64,000 bases of DNA from Escarpia spicata (Eukaryota > Annelida > Polychaeta > Sabellida > Siboglinidae): the NCBI GenBank assembly GCA_963995525.1, contig OZ023216.1, forward strand, positions 40,099,447-40,163,446, read 5' to 3'. Both the position numbers and the translations under genes were made by a program. The notes beneath the pieces were generated by a model that did not search any database, was not told where the DNA came from, and worked only from the letters and a program-made list of their open reading frames with translations. Below, one piece after another: positions 24,101 through 34,331 of the stretch (position 1 is the stretch's first letter; each line of letters starts with the position of its first letter).

Positions 24101-27100
24101 CGGTGAAGTTCCCACATTTATCCTAGCCAGCCACCAAGTATGAAGACAAGAATAGTGTTCACCAGAAATACAATTGAGGACAAACGACGATACGGCAACA
24201 GTTAGTGTCGTGCACATTTAGCAGTCGATTTCAGTCTTATACTAAAAGGTAAAAAACAGTGTATCATTGAATAGTAGGTCTGGTGTATTTTATAAACATA
24301 AAAATACTATAGAAGATAGATAGAACAATATTGCCATCCAGAACAAACTGTTATTTTGTATATAAGTGTAATTCGTTCTTCTGATTTGTCAATAACTTTT
24401 AACCGTACTGACACTGCTACTAATATTTGATTAGTTGGACCTCTCAGTTGTAGTGCTAAGTGAGCATCGACATTTTTCATTCACTAACGTTACCACTCAT
24501 GGTAGTTCTTTCATCTTTTCAAGTGGGAAACACAAACGTACTCCCTCAATCGATATTTTAATAACTGTTCAATATATTAAGATACTCCGATATGATGTCC
24601 GCTTAACCCCTTGTTTCTTGGATTGTCAAAAAACACAAATGAGGTATTTTAAATATGTAGTCATTTCAATTGCCCTGGACTAAGATTTGTAACGTAGGTA
24701 ATTTAATGTACAATTACATTTGGAGTGGCGTACATCCTGTATAGCCGATGGTGTCATAATGATATTGTGTTGTTTTTCAGGCCTACCGGTGGTGCAGTCG
24801 TTTTTGAAAGGGCATGTCAACGAAACGATCAACTACAACGAACGATTCAGCTGGGACAACGAAGGCTGGACCCAGGGCAAGTTGGGGTTCGGACCGCGCG
24901 GTGAGTGGCCGAAAACAAACTTTATACAGCATTAAAATTAAATCGAACAGTATTGGTCGCACTAAATCGTCGTATTTACAGAGTTACGTGTTCATGTTGT
25001 TATATATCTGGTATATAACTTCAATTTATGGTTCCCACCGCCGCAACAACTGTCATCATTGCCGCCATCTGCGACACCACCACAACTACAACCACCACCT
25101 CCTCCATCATCACCATCTTCACCATCACTACCACCATCGTAATCGCCACCATCACTACAACCACTACACCCCCCACCATCACCACCGCCAGCATCACCAG
25201 CATTACCACCATCACCACCACAATCGCCACAACCACCATCTTCTTCATCGTCCTCCCCGTTGTTAGTATCGTCATCAACCTCAACACCAACATCACAATC
25301 ACTGTTACAACTGCCACAAATATCTCAGTCTCCATCGTCAGCGTCTTCTGAGCAGCACTAATACCTGATAATTTCAGCTGGGAAATTGAACCAACAATAC
25401 AGAGAGGCACAGCACCGAGGTTTGCCCTACCCGATCCTGTGGGTGGCTGAATACTTCACCATAGACGGCGAGGGAATTCGCTGGGGGCGCCACTACCGTC
25501 AAGCTGGCTTCTTTGCTTTCGCGCTCAACTGGTGAATGTTTTGTACAGTGAACCTAGGATATAGCGAATTCACATATAACGAATTTTCGCTTATAGCGAA
25601 TATATGACTTAGCCTCAATTTTTTCTCATTGAATTTCTGATGAATGTTTGTGCATAATAACGAATCTTAATAATTGTAACGAAATTTCGGATATACGAAC
25701 AATTTTGTCTGTCGCAATGAACAGAATCCATTATATTATCATCGGATAGAACGAATCGACGATGTAAAATAAAACAAAATGCAGGTCTGGTTCCATGTTG
25801 TTTTCATTTCACGTTAAATACTTTGGACTAACGCATGTTTCTCACTACGTAGATCGAACTTTTCATTGATGGCTTCTTATTCGTTGATTTCAATCCTATA
25901 TCTGTCGGTACGCCTGAGTTGGTGGTCAATTTCAGATACAGCGGATTTCGTATATAACAAATAAATTGGCCTGTCCCGAGCAATTCGTTATATCCAGGTC
26001 TTACTGTATGTCTTTAGTATGTTAAGCAAACTTTCCAGTTTATTTCAATGTTTAGATTAAAGTTCTCTTCTAAAAGTAACAGTTTAAGAGTATTTGGTTT
26101 CGAATGATGTGAACGAACGATTTTCATGCGTTGTTAACCGTTGGTAAAATGTTTCAAGATACTACAAATTGATTTTAGAATGAACATGTTGGCTTGTGAC
26201 AGAACAATAGGACAAGAAGACGCTATACATACGAACATATCGTAACTATTTATTATTTAACATGCTCAGCACTAGCTGTTAGGTTGTCATGATTGCTTGC
26301 ATCAGTGAAGTTAAAACGTGGCTCTATGACAACGGACTAGTTCTCAACGAGAGCAAAACGGAAGCAATTGTTATACGTTCATCGAGCTTGCGCAGACCAA
26401 TACTCATTGATCATGTCGACATATGCGGTCAATATGTAGCGACATCGACCATCGTCCGTGACCTTGGTGTTGCAATCGATGCTGATTTATCGATGGCGAC
26501 GCAGGTTGCAAATGTATGTCGAAGTGCTTACTACCATCTCTCGAGAATTGCTCGTGTACGAGGGGCAATGACGACCAGTGTCTGCAAATGTCTTGTCCAT
26601 GCACTTGTGACATCCAGAATTGATTATGGAAATGCGATGCTGTTTGGTATACCTGACCGTCTGCTGCACCGTCTAGAGAGAGTCCAACGGTCAACCGCTC
26701 GTGTTGTGATGCAACTTCGACGAGGTGACCGGCGATTTATCACTGCGGTCCTACAACAGCTACACTGGCTCCCAGTGAGAAAGCGCATCGAGTACAAGTT
26801 ACTCATGGTTGTACACACGGCACTGTATGCAGGCACGCCAGTGTATATCGCGTCACTGCTACATCGTTATGCACCACGCAGGACCCTACGCTCTGGCGGT
26901 GGTCTGCTTTTGAATGTTCCACGCGTAACCCTAGAACGTTATGGTCGCCGGGCATTTGCATGTGCTGGGCCGACATTGTGGAACTCTCTGCCTCTGGAAT
27001 TACGCGCGATTGAGAACACTAGACAGTTTGGAAAATTATTGAAGACATTTCTGTTCTCAAACTAATATGGCCAGACATAATTTAACCTTTGCTTTATTCA

Positions 27101-30100
27101 TGCATATAGTTTTAATACACTTTTAGTCTTATTTATCTCAGGGTCACATTTTAGTATCTAATCAAATTATTTAATGTAAATTAGGCTTTTATTTTATTTA
27201 TTTTGTATTTATTTATATATATTTTTTATTATATATATATATTTTTTCCAGTAGGTTCAGCTGTTCAGCACTTTTGCTAATCGTTTATTTTATCATTGCA
27301 TTTACCCGTATATATATATGCATACACTATATATTAGGATATTGTTTGCTAATTTAATTTATTTTCTTATTTGTTCTCTTAAAAGTGTTTTTATGCTTCT
27401 TATATGATTGGCAATTTGTAAACACCCGTGAACGGGGGTCATTAGTCCCGGATTTGATGGTGTCTAAATAAAGTTTATTATTATTATTATTATAAGGACA
27501 TGTTTTCTGTAGGACTGCCTTCTGCTGCTGGCTGCTGACCCTTGCACTGCTTGCGTTGCGACGGTACGGAGGCTACTTCAGTATGATGACTGGCGGCTGC
27601 CAGCTCCTGGCTACCATTCTCTACGCCCATATCCACAACAAAACGCCGCTCTCCATCCCCTTCGAAGACGCCGTACTGACGTTCCGCTGGGGCTGGTGCT
27701 TTGATTTGAGTGTCTTCATTGGTGGGTCTATGTCTGACTGTTGTTCTGTGTGTCTGGCAAAGTGTGTATTGCTCATGGTGTGTGTGTGCGCGTGTGTGCG
27801 CGTGTGTGCGCGTGTGTGCGCGTGTGTGCGCGTGTGTGCGCGTGTGTGCGCGTGTGTGCGCGTGTGTGCGCGTGTGTGCGCGTGTGTGCGCGTGTGTGCG
27901 CGTGTGTGCGCGTGTGTGCGCGTGTGTGCGCGTGTGTGCGCGTGTGTGCGCGTGTGTGCGCGCGTGCGCGCGTGTGCGCGTGCGTGCGTGCGTTTCATAA
28001 AAATATCAATAATGCTTATGTTTGACAGAGTAATGCGATATTGTTACATGAATTCCGAGTAATAACAAGGTGAATCTTTAAAGAATTCCTATAACTTGTA
28101 AGACTGTTAAACGGTTGCTCTATCCAGTGTGTTGGCGAATGTTCCCGGTAAGCTTAGCTACACATGTAGCTGTTTCAGCAGGTCGGGGGATAATGAACTG
28201 TGAAACCCGAGAAAGGCGTTAGATGCACAATACTTTCCGTACGACTAAACACTAACTGTTTCTGACTTTGCTTGCAGGAATCATCTGTATCATTCTGGGT
28301 GTCGCTGTCGTAGCTCTCGACAGGTATTCATCGGGCAAAAAAGGAAAAGAAATATTTCAAAGAAGGATAAAAAGATATTAAACAGAGACGATTCCGGATC
28401 AAGGAAATCGAAACACAGGAGGTATGCATTGAAGAAAATCTTATTTAGACAAAATATAGTATTAGATATAAGTCAATGTAAAAAACCTGCAAATATTGAA
28501 GTTGATTTTCAAATTGAGAGACTAATTCGCACTATGATTTTCAGTTACACCAATATCTGACGTGGCCGACAATTAGTGATGGACATTTCAGAAATGTAGT
28601 TTATTATCTTTTTGGACGTCATCTTTAAACATGGCTGCCACTTTCAAGCGGTAGTCAAGCTATTCAAAACTGGTTTCCTACAGCTGAATATAATGATTGG
28701 ATCTGAAAGTTGTAATAACACAAGTTGATCATAATAAAATTCCGTGTACGGCAGTAGGCCCTACTATTATAATTTCTATGATCATTATTGGCAAAAATAT
28801 AGAGGAAGTTATCAAGGAAAACGCCAAAAATGCATTTTTTCACAATAATTTTACTTAAGTTTTTGTAATGTTTTAAAAACATAAACAAGCACTATCATAT
28901 ATATTTCATTTACCTCTTACAGCGAAACGGCTTGGAAGATTTGCATACAATTTGCATAAACTATATGTATTACGCACTTGTGATGTCAGAAACAGAACAA
29001 ATAAATTATGCATACCATTTATTAACCTAATAACTACTTCAGAAGCCGTGCCAACCATTAGCCTATAAATGTTATGTATAAACTTCTGCCTTCGAATATA
29101 TCAGTTCAATTTGTGTCGTGGCATTACTACGAATGTGGCTATGTAAACCGCCCATGCGATGGGATGTGTGGAGCTGTAAAACGCAGCTGGTAATGATCTG
29201 AAGAAAGGGACACTTAAAACGACGACGCAAGACGTCTGTGCATGGGATATTTCCCAGACGGAGTCAGCTGCCCAGTATATATTGGGCATGAACGATGCGA
29301 TGAATGAAGGGTCAACAAAACCATCCAGCGGATCTGTTAGTGTCCGAGACTGTGATGCTACTCGACTGTTACATAGTACTTCGTTAAGACGTCGGGATTG
29401 AATTACGACTTTCTTCCCACGTGACCAGCCAATACCATGAGGAAAACAAAAAGGAACCAAAAGTAACCAAGATAAAATAGCACAAGACAAAGAAGACGAC
29501 ACGCTGACAACTGAGGAAACAACAACTCATCAATCTCAGAAATAAGCAAATAGGTCACCCGTTAATGGAAAAACAGATGAAGAGATTATTGTTGGAAACT
29601 TTGTTGCACTGAAGTAATATATATCAAGAATATGTTTACAAGGAAGATCACTGAGATCGACGATGGGGAGGATATTTTGGCCAAATTATTACCACTTATT
29701 CCAACAGGAAGACCACAACAAGCATTTAAGCACAAGTAGCTATGTCTGTAGGTGACAGAATCGTTTCTCACCTGTACCAATCAATTACAGGACGATCTGG
29801 TGTTCCACATTATCCGTTTTCAACGTTACCCAAATTAATTGTACTCCTTTTGAGACACAACAAATGACATGACAATTGCAAGTTCTTCTGTTGAGTAGGT
29901 TGAGTTGTATTAAAAATAGGTATACCAATAATTAATGTAAACATCTTGCCAGGATTAGCAACATATGTATTTTACGTTACTACAAAGTACGACTGTGTTA
30001 ACACTGGATAACAACATTATCAATGGTTACTCCACCATTATACTTCAGTATTACTTTTCCATCCAGTGTACCTGCTCACTCACTTTTATATACATAATGT

Positions 30101-33100
30101 ATTATATTGTTGACCTATGTTATGTATATCGTATGTTTTTATCATATTGTATGCATGTCACCACTAACAAAAACAGTTGTAACTAAATGTAGTCTGTGAA
30201 TAAATATTGTGTACCTTGTATCATGGAATTAATCATAAGTGTATATCTGAGTTCTGTGTATTTCAAAATCTGCCACATTAGGTACTGAATGATCGACCAC
30301 ATTTCAAGCTATGTTATATTTGAAAACATATTCTAACAAATCAATCAACGAAAGGTTTATATTTGTATGTGTTCTACATTTTCCGTATATGACAGTGTAA
30401 ATCGTAATACTCCATGATAATTTTACTACTTTGACGAAATATGTAACTAGTTGATACTTCAACAACTGCTCTAGATGTCATTATACATGTTAACTAATGT
30501 AATAAATGATGTAGTCGTTTCACTGTAAAGAATCGAATGAATACGCTATCACCATTTACGTTCACATATGTACTTGATTATACATGTTTTATAACATATG
30601 TGATATATGTTGTATTAAGGTTTCATGCCATAGCCCAAACGTCCAACATCAATACATGTTATGTTCTATGCTGTATACATTTTGTTGATTCTGTGCGTAA
30701 AGCAAATACTTGCAAATTCTGTGCGTAAAGCAAATACTTGCAAGTTAAAACGCTATAAGGGAGGTAAGCAAACGGGACTGTATTATTATGGGGGATTTTA
30801 ACCATGGGCATATACAATGGAAATCTCTACAGAGTATGGGGAGAGAGGACCACAAGTTTTTAGTTTTAGTTCAAGATACATTCCTTTCTCAACATGTGCT
30901 AGAACGAACCAGGGGTGAGAATGTGTTAGACATAGTTTTGTCCTCACAGAATGAATTAGTTGACAATGTCAAGATATGTGAGCCACTGGGGAGTAGCGAT
31001 CACAACCAGATACATTTTACCATCAAAGTAAAATCAGAAAGGAATAGCAAAAAGCAGTATAGGAGAAATTTCCACAAAGGAAGGTATAAGGACATGAGGA
31101 AATATTTAGCAAAGATAGACTGGAATAAGACACTGAAAAATAAGACGGCAACAGAATGCTGGAATATATTAAAAAGTGAAATTAAGTGCATAATCGATAA
31201 ATTTGTACCCTTCAAAAAACAAGGAAAACGGTCCAAAAAGAAACACTTATCGAAAGAAGCCATTAGAAAAATTAAGTATAAACAAATGATGTGGAAGTCA
31301 TATAGATGTACTGGAAATGATGAAGACTACAACAATTATAAAGAAGCACTTAACCAAGCTACAGCTGAAATTAGAGATTCAAAGAGAAGCTATGAACAAC
31401 AATTAGCTAGTAATATAAAACATGACAGCAAGAGTTTTTATGCGTATGTTCGAAGCAAACAGAAAGTTCAAGATAAGGTCGGTCCTCTAGAAGATAGTGC
31501 TGGAAATATAATATCAGAGGGATTCATAATGGCAGAAGACCTGAATGAGTACTTTAGTTCAGTGTTTACCAGGGAAGATATTAGTTCACTGCCAATACCA
31601 GAGGCTAAGTTCAAGGGGGCAGATTCAGACTATTTAGGACAATTAATTGTAACCCCGGAAATGGTAGCTAAGAAAATAAGGGCTATGAAGGATAATAAAT
31701 CACATGGAGTGGATGGTATTCCACCCAAACTACTATTGGAAATTGTAGAACAAATTAGCATACCACTTGCAACAGTTTTCAACTTGTCATTAGAAGAGGG
31801 AGTGGTTCCTTTAGAATGGAAAGAAGCAAACATTATACCGTTATTCAAAAAAGGTTCGAGAAACAAGTCAGAGAACTATAGACCAGTGAGTTTAACATCA
31901 GTGATTTGTAAATTATTAGAAATACTAATTAAAGATCACATGGTGGATTTTCTTGTTAAACAAAACTTGATAAACCCATCTCTACATGGTTTTTTATAGA
32001 CTGCATGTACAAGATGATCTTGACAGGTTGATCAAATGGTCTGAAAAGTGGCAAATGATGTTCAATTTTGGGAAATGTAAATGCCTCCACATAGGACATG
32101 GGAACGAAGAGGTAGAATATACAATGGGGGGGTACTGTACTAAGTACTACTGTAAAAGAAAAGGACTTAGGGTTAACCGTTAGTGCTGATATGAAGATTT
32201 CAGAGCAGTGCGGAATTGCAGCTTCAAAGGGAAATCAAATCCTTGGATTAATTAGGCGAAACATAACGTATAAGGAAAAAGAGCTAATAATACCGCTGTA
32301 CAAAACAATAGTTAGGCCTCATTTAGAATATTGTATTCAAGCGTGGAGGCCATATCGCAGGAAGGACATAGATATGCTAGAAAGAGTGCAGAGGAGAGCA
32401 ACTAAAATGATACCAAATCTGAGGGATCTTAGTTATGAAATACGCCTAAAAAAATGCGGTTTAACAACACTAGAGACCAGGAGATTGAGAGGAGATCAGA
32501 TAGAAGTGTTTAAAATATTGAAGGGTTATGAAAATATTGATAGAAATATGTTTTTCTCAGTTAAGAAAGATAGAAGGACTAGAGGACATGATCTTGCATT
32601 AGCAAAGGAGCAGAGTAGATTGGATATAAGAAAGTTTTCATTTTCACAAAGGACTGTAAATGAATGGAACAGATTACCTGCTGATTGTGTGGGTGCTAGT
32701 AGCGTGAATATGTTTAAAAATAAAATCGACACATACCTCAGACGGGCGGGATACAAATAGATAAAAAGGTCGGACTCTCGATAAGCCAAGGGCTTCCTTG
32801 TCCACCTGCTACCTAGAGTTAATTCTCTGGGTGGCAATCTTGTTAAATCTGGTTAAATCTTGTTAAATCAGCAAAGTGTGTACTGTAGGTTATCCCAATA
32901 TATCACAAGTCGAAAGCTATACCAACAGCCACGTGTTTTCCTTAGACGACCCCTATTGCGGCTGTAAGACATCAATTTTGAATAGCTTGACTTCCGCATC
33001 ACCCATTTTCGGACACCACAGATATTGGTACAACTGAAAATCATAGTTGGAATTAGTCCCTCAATTTGATAATCAAATCTTGTCTGGCTCAAGTAAATAC

Positions 33101-34235
33101 ATAAGTCGCACTAGTGTTTAGGCCATGCACTCGCAACTGAGATGGTTGTTGTGGTTTGACTCCCTTTGCTGCAGTTTGGAAATATTACCTACCAAGCGAA
33201 AATGAGACTGCTAGAACAAAAATAGATGCTGCTTTTTACTGGATATTAGAATAGTGCATATTCATAGGTAAAACACGATACCTCATTTGAACCTATTTTC
33301 ACATTACTTCCAGAGATAAAGCAATTTGAATGTAGAAAATGTTAAAAGTATGGTTTCGACAAAGACAGTTTCACAGTTTTCACTCATTCGTCCGTGGTTT
33401 GTATATTATTAAGTGTGGTTTTCGTTATTTTAACTGTTGTTTCCACTCTGTTAGCTGTGGTTTTCATTATGTCGATTGTGATTTTTACTGTTGGCTCTGG
33501 CTTTCACACTATCGGCTGTTGTTTAGAACATTGCATGGAATTAAAACAAAAGTTAATATGTGTCACAAAACATTTAAATAAACACATTTTGGCAATATCT
33601 ATGTAATTGACACAACTAACACATGAAAGCTTAATATATTCTGGATCGTTTCACGATGACAACTCATTTTCCCCAAAACATATGTGCACTAGTGTTTTGG
33701 CTCGCATCTCGTAATTGGCGTCAGTGAAAGGCGTTTCATTTCGGTGGGTTACATATGGACGATTTCATTCACTTCACGGTAATTCACCTAAATACACAAA
33801 TATCCGGTTGTACACTGTGATAGATGAAATATATTCTTCACGCAGTAATTACTACTTGCGCCATGGCTGAATGTTTCCCAGCGAAAGCGAATTGGTGTTG
33901 AAATAAACAAGTCTATTATAAGTCGAATTGTAAAAGTCTGAACGGTGCCATTAGCTATTTTATATTTTATGTTATTATGTATTTATTATTTTAAATAATT
34001 GTAATCCGTTGTACATATATTAATACGTGTTGTATGATTGATGTAAATGATGCATGAAAGGCTCGGCCATCGAAAATGGTTTAAACAATGCATGTTACCA
34101 AGTGAAAATAAAATTATCAATCAACCTATTAATCCAAGTGAGACATTGTGAATGAAACTGTGCTTCTTCAGGTCTCCAAATCGTACAAACGCCGACGAAA
34201 ATAACGTGGAAGTTGATGAGGAAGAAGTCGATTGA
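14956..34235 (+). CDS. DUOXA: Dual oxidase maturation factor (DUOXA), complete, 8 coding exons
   Basis: DUOXA is a five-pass membrane protein that brings DUOX out of the endoplasmic reticulum and stays with it at the surface (established for animals). Exons are 14956-15117, 15986-16043, 20696-20830, 24781-24900, 25378-25531, 27513-27721, 28278-28323 and 34172-34235. Phases are continuous, giving 948 nt or 315 residues plus stop, close to the usual 320-345. Seen: a first membrane segment in exon 1, a second in exon 2, an extracellular loop with sequon NIT (exon 3), the family signature NETINYNERFSW (exon 4), LPYPILWVAEYFT (exon 5), membrane segments across exons 5/6, in exon 6 and across 6/7, then an acidic cytoplasmic tail ending EVDEEEVD. 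The ATG is two bases after CTGCACAG, suggesting a spliced 5' UTR exon upstream. It lies head-to-head with DUOX-A, consistent with co-expression. Confidence 0.93.
15285..15775. repeat. Two diverged copies of a short dispersed repeat in DUOXA intron 1
   Basis: CGGTGCTCACATCTCGCGGCGCCTGGACAATTGAGG near 15390 and its relative near 15728 (TGCTCCCATCTCGCGGCGCCTGGATAATCGAGG) match closely. The upstream part (CGCTTAACCGACTCTC...GCGTGAC, 15302-15330) recurs near 36377, so this is an interspersed family. Confidence 0.55.
15986..16043 (+). CDS. DUOXA: DUOXA exon 2
   Basis: 58 bp, phase 0 to 1, reads VFRTFLYMFVGVFVPAAIV, the second membrane segment. The acceptor is TTCTTTCAG and the donor is T|GTAAGT. 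Confidence 0.88.
16122..16168 (+). repeat. Isolated unit of the 46-bp minisatellite
   Basis: One unit (TGAAACTATCAGCAGTGACATAACAACAGAT core) stands directly left of the hAT-like insertion. The array itself resumes on the other side at 17507. Confidence 0.8.
16171..17506. mobile_element. hAT-like non-autonomous element inserted in the 46-bp array
   Basis: The 1336-bp block begins CAGGGGTAGAAATA and ends with the reverse complement of CAGGGTTCGAAATA, imperfect terminal inverted repeats of the hAT type (CAGGG...). Subterminal GGTAGTC/GACTACC motifs lie near both ends. Units of the 46-bp minisatellite abut both sides; the flanks share GATA but not a clean 8-bp duplication. No convincing transposase frame is seen, so it is probably non-autonomous. 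Confidence 0.6.
17507..20156 (+). repeat. 46-bp minisatellite, about 57 units, in DUOXA intron 2
   Basis: The unit is ATGTAACGACGTACAGGTGAAACTATCAGCAGTAACATAGCAACAG in sense (positions vary). Register is kept to the base across the array: marker variants recur at exact multiples of 46 (368, 690 and 1196 bp). Variable sites are the base in GTACA(G/C/T/A)GTG, GT(A/G)ACATA(A/G)C and CAG(A/C)TG. Higher-order blocks of 8 units (about 18228 and 18597) and 6 units (about 19564 and 19840) are visible. Every unit carries a CANNTG E-box. Confidence 0.97.
20696..20830 (+). CDS. DUOXA: DUOXA exon 3
   Basis: 135 bp, phase 1 to 1. Reads CNYGQEWEVAEIETKTQYRA, then a basic stretch and IGLHSVNITLKG, matching the family's first extracellular loop with its NIT glycosylation sequon. 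The donor GTGGTC is weak but gives the correct join to exon 4. Confidence 0.88.
20840..21000. repeat. Dispersed repeat copy 1 (partner at 50490)
   Basis: AATACGCTAACTCAGAAGC, then CCTCCCGGGTGCCGAGGTCC and CTTTCTACGTTC, is matched in order by 50490-50660. SINE-like in size but no tRNA-type promoter was identified. Small ORFs through it are not supported. Confidence 0.5.
21487..21745 (-). pseudogene. hAT/ZMYM-type transposase fragment
   Basis: The minus-strand frame reads YKQACEMADDVGVQPSRPRV, a short linker RRSNVPTESPEEYYRPNLC, then IHLLDHMVTCLLDSRI. This resembles the stretch R(K)PR...RANVPAE...YYR.NL.IP.LDH.I.EL..RF of hAT-derived transposases and ZMYM1-like proteins (family knowledge). It ends at a stop and has no catalytic triad within it. 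Lies antisense in DUOXA intron 3. Confidence 0.6.
22990..23570. repeat. Degenerate tandem repeat, about 168-bp unit, 4 copies
   Basis: Shared core GATTTCACTGAACAACTAAAAGTAATTATTGATTGC...GCAGC at about 23010, 23170, 23340 and 23505, followed each time by a G-rich stretch with GGTTCG and TTTCGGAGCG. In DUOXA intron 3; no coding signal. Confidence 0.75.
24781..24900 (+). CDS. DUOXA: DUOXA exon 4
   Basis: 120 bp, phase 1 to 1. Reads LPVVQSFLKGHVNETINYNE, then RFSWDNEGWTQGKLGFGPR. NETI(N/D)YNE is the most recognisable DUOXA motif. The acceptor is TTGTTTTTCAG and the donor is G|GTGAGT. Confidence 0.95.
25031..25330. repeat. Degenerate CAN trinucleotide tract before DUOXA exon 5
   Basis: CACCAT/CACCAC/ACAACC triplets run for about 300 bp, ending about 50 bp before the exon 5 acceptor. 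The His/Thr-rich and Met/Val-rich frames across it are artefacts. Confidence 0.85.
25378..25531 (+). CDS. DUOXA: DUOXA exon 5
   Basis: 154 bp, phase 1 to 2. Reads GKLNQQYREAQHRGLPYPIL then WVAEYFT, and ends in the start of the third membrane segment (AGFFAFALNW). The acceptor is ATAATTTCAG and the donor is TG|GTGAAT. A pogo-like MITE begins 15 bp after the exon. Confidence 0.93.
25546..26006. mobile_element. pogo/Tigger-like MITE with TA target duplication
   Basis: The left end is TA|CAGTGAACCTAGGATATAGCGAATT. The right end, reverse complemented, is TA|CAGTAAGACCTGGATATAACGAATT. The CAGT...GGATATAACGAA termini and TA duplication are those of pogo/Tigger (Tc1/mariner superfamily) elements. 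At 461 bp it is too short to encode a transposase. It lies 15 bp after DUOXA exon 5. Confidence 0.8.
26287..27496 (+). mobile_element. 5'-truncated L2/CR1-like retrotransposon
   Basis: One intact 258-codon frame (26289-27065) gives the reverse transcriptase C-terminal part after the active site: VKTWLYDNGLVLNESKTEAI, then ARVVMQLRRGDR, LHWLPVRKRIEYKLL and CAGPTLWNSLPLELR, ending KLLKTFLFSN. The 3' UTR ends AATAAAGTTTATTATTATTATT. The absence of stops suggests a fairly recent insertion. It lies in DUOXA intron 5. The 38493-40189 copy shares the 3' motif TTTGTAAACACCC. Confidence 0.9.
27513..27721 (+). CDS. DUOXA: DUOXA exon 6
   Basis: 209 bp, phase 2 to 1. Contains the rest of the third membrane segment (CCWLLTLALLAL), a fourth (YFSMMTGGCQLLATILYAHI) and the start of the fifth (FDLSVFIG). 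The acceptor is GTTTTCTGTAG. A GT/GC decamer array starts 57 bp after the donor. Confidence 0.92.
27779..27993. repeat. (CGTGTGTGCG)n decamer array in DUOXA intron 6
   Basis: About 18 perfect 10-bp units then GC-richer variants. Strictly alternating purine-pyrimidine. Starts 57 bp after the exon 6 donor. ORFs through it are artefacts. Confidence 0.97.
28278..28323 (+). CDS. DUOXA: DUOXA exon 7 (with possible read-through end)
   Basis: 46 bp, phase 1 to 2, reads IICIILGVAVVALD, completing the fifth membrane segment. CAG|GTATTC is a usable donor and joins exon 8 in frame. If not used, the frame reads on for 18 more residues (YSSGKKGKEIFQRRIKRY) to a TAA at 28379-28381, an alternative basic tail. 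Confidence 0.82.
28400..30685. other. DUOXA intron 7, first part; no exon recognised
   Basis: AT-rich DNA. A 133-codon antisense frame at 29101-29502 starts with a hydrophobic stretch, but it has no recognised homology or splice support. I see no other feature. Confidence 0.5.
30690..32870 (+). mobile_element. CR1-like retrotransposon with the RT core deleted
   Basis: A 403-codon frame (30788-31999) starts in the endonuclease (MGDFNHGHIQW, EPLGSSDHNQIHF) and runs into the RT fingers (SHGVDGIPPKLL, WKEANIIPLFKKGS, NYRPVSLTS). It then jumps from SLHGF to post-active-site sequence (LDRLIKWSEKWQMMFNFGKCKCLHIGH), so the catalytic YADD block is gone. A 189-codon frame (32191-32760) gives the C-terminal domain with RPHLEYCIQAW and VNEWNRLPADCV. 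The 3' tail is CTTGTTAAATCT repeats (about 32838-32870). A 28-bp direct repeat marks the 5' edge. In DUOXA intron 7. Confidence 0.88.
32880..34160. other. End of DUOXA intron 7
   Basis: AT-rich. A degenerate run of about 27-30-bp units (TGTGGTTTTCATTATGTCGATT-like) lies at about 33405-33530. A LINE/SINE-like tail AATAAAATTATCAATCAA is at about 34108. No gene seen. Confidence 0.45.
34172..34235 (+). CDS. DUOXA: DUOXA exon 8: acidic C-terminal tail and stop
   Basis: 64 bp with acceptor TGCTTCTTCAG. After the one base that completes the Arg codon it reads SPNRTNADENNVEVDEEEVD and TGA. The phase fits exon 7 exactly. The 5.8-kb intron before it holds a CR1-like element. AATAAA lies about 90 bp downstream. 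Confidence 0.72.
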
Positions 34236-34325
34236 CTAACATTATATATGAACCACAAGCCATTGGATTTGCAGTCGTATGTATTTATGCACCTGATGTG
34301 GCAACGTATAGTAGATTCGCATTTG

Positions 34326-34331
34326 AATAAA
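34326..34331 (+). promoter_or_regulatory. Candidate DUOXA polyadenylation signal AATAAA
   Basis: The canonical hexamer lies 91 bases after the exon 8 stop codon, a typical 3' UTR distance. It supports exon 8 as the terminal exon. Confidence 0.5.

Noticed and set aside
25021..25410. His-rich and Met/Val-rich frames before DUOXA exon 5
   Set aside because: Degenerate CAN trinucleotide repeat; ends in a normal acceptor for exon 5.
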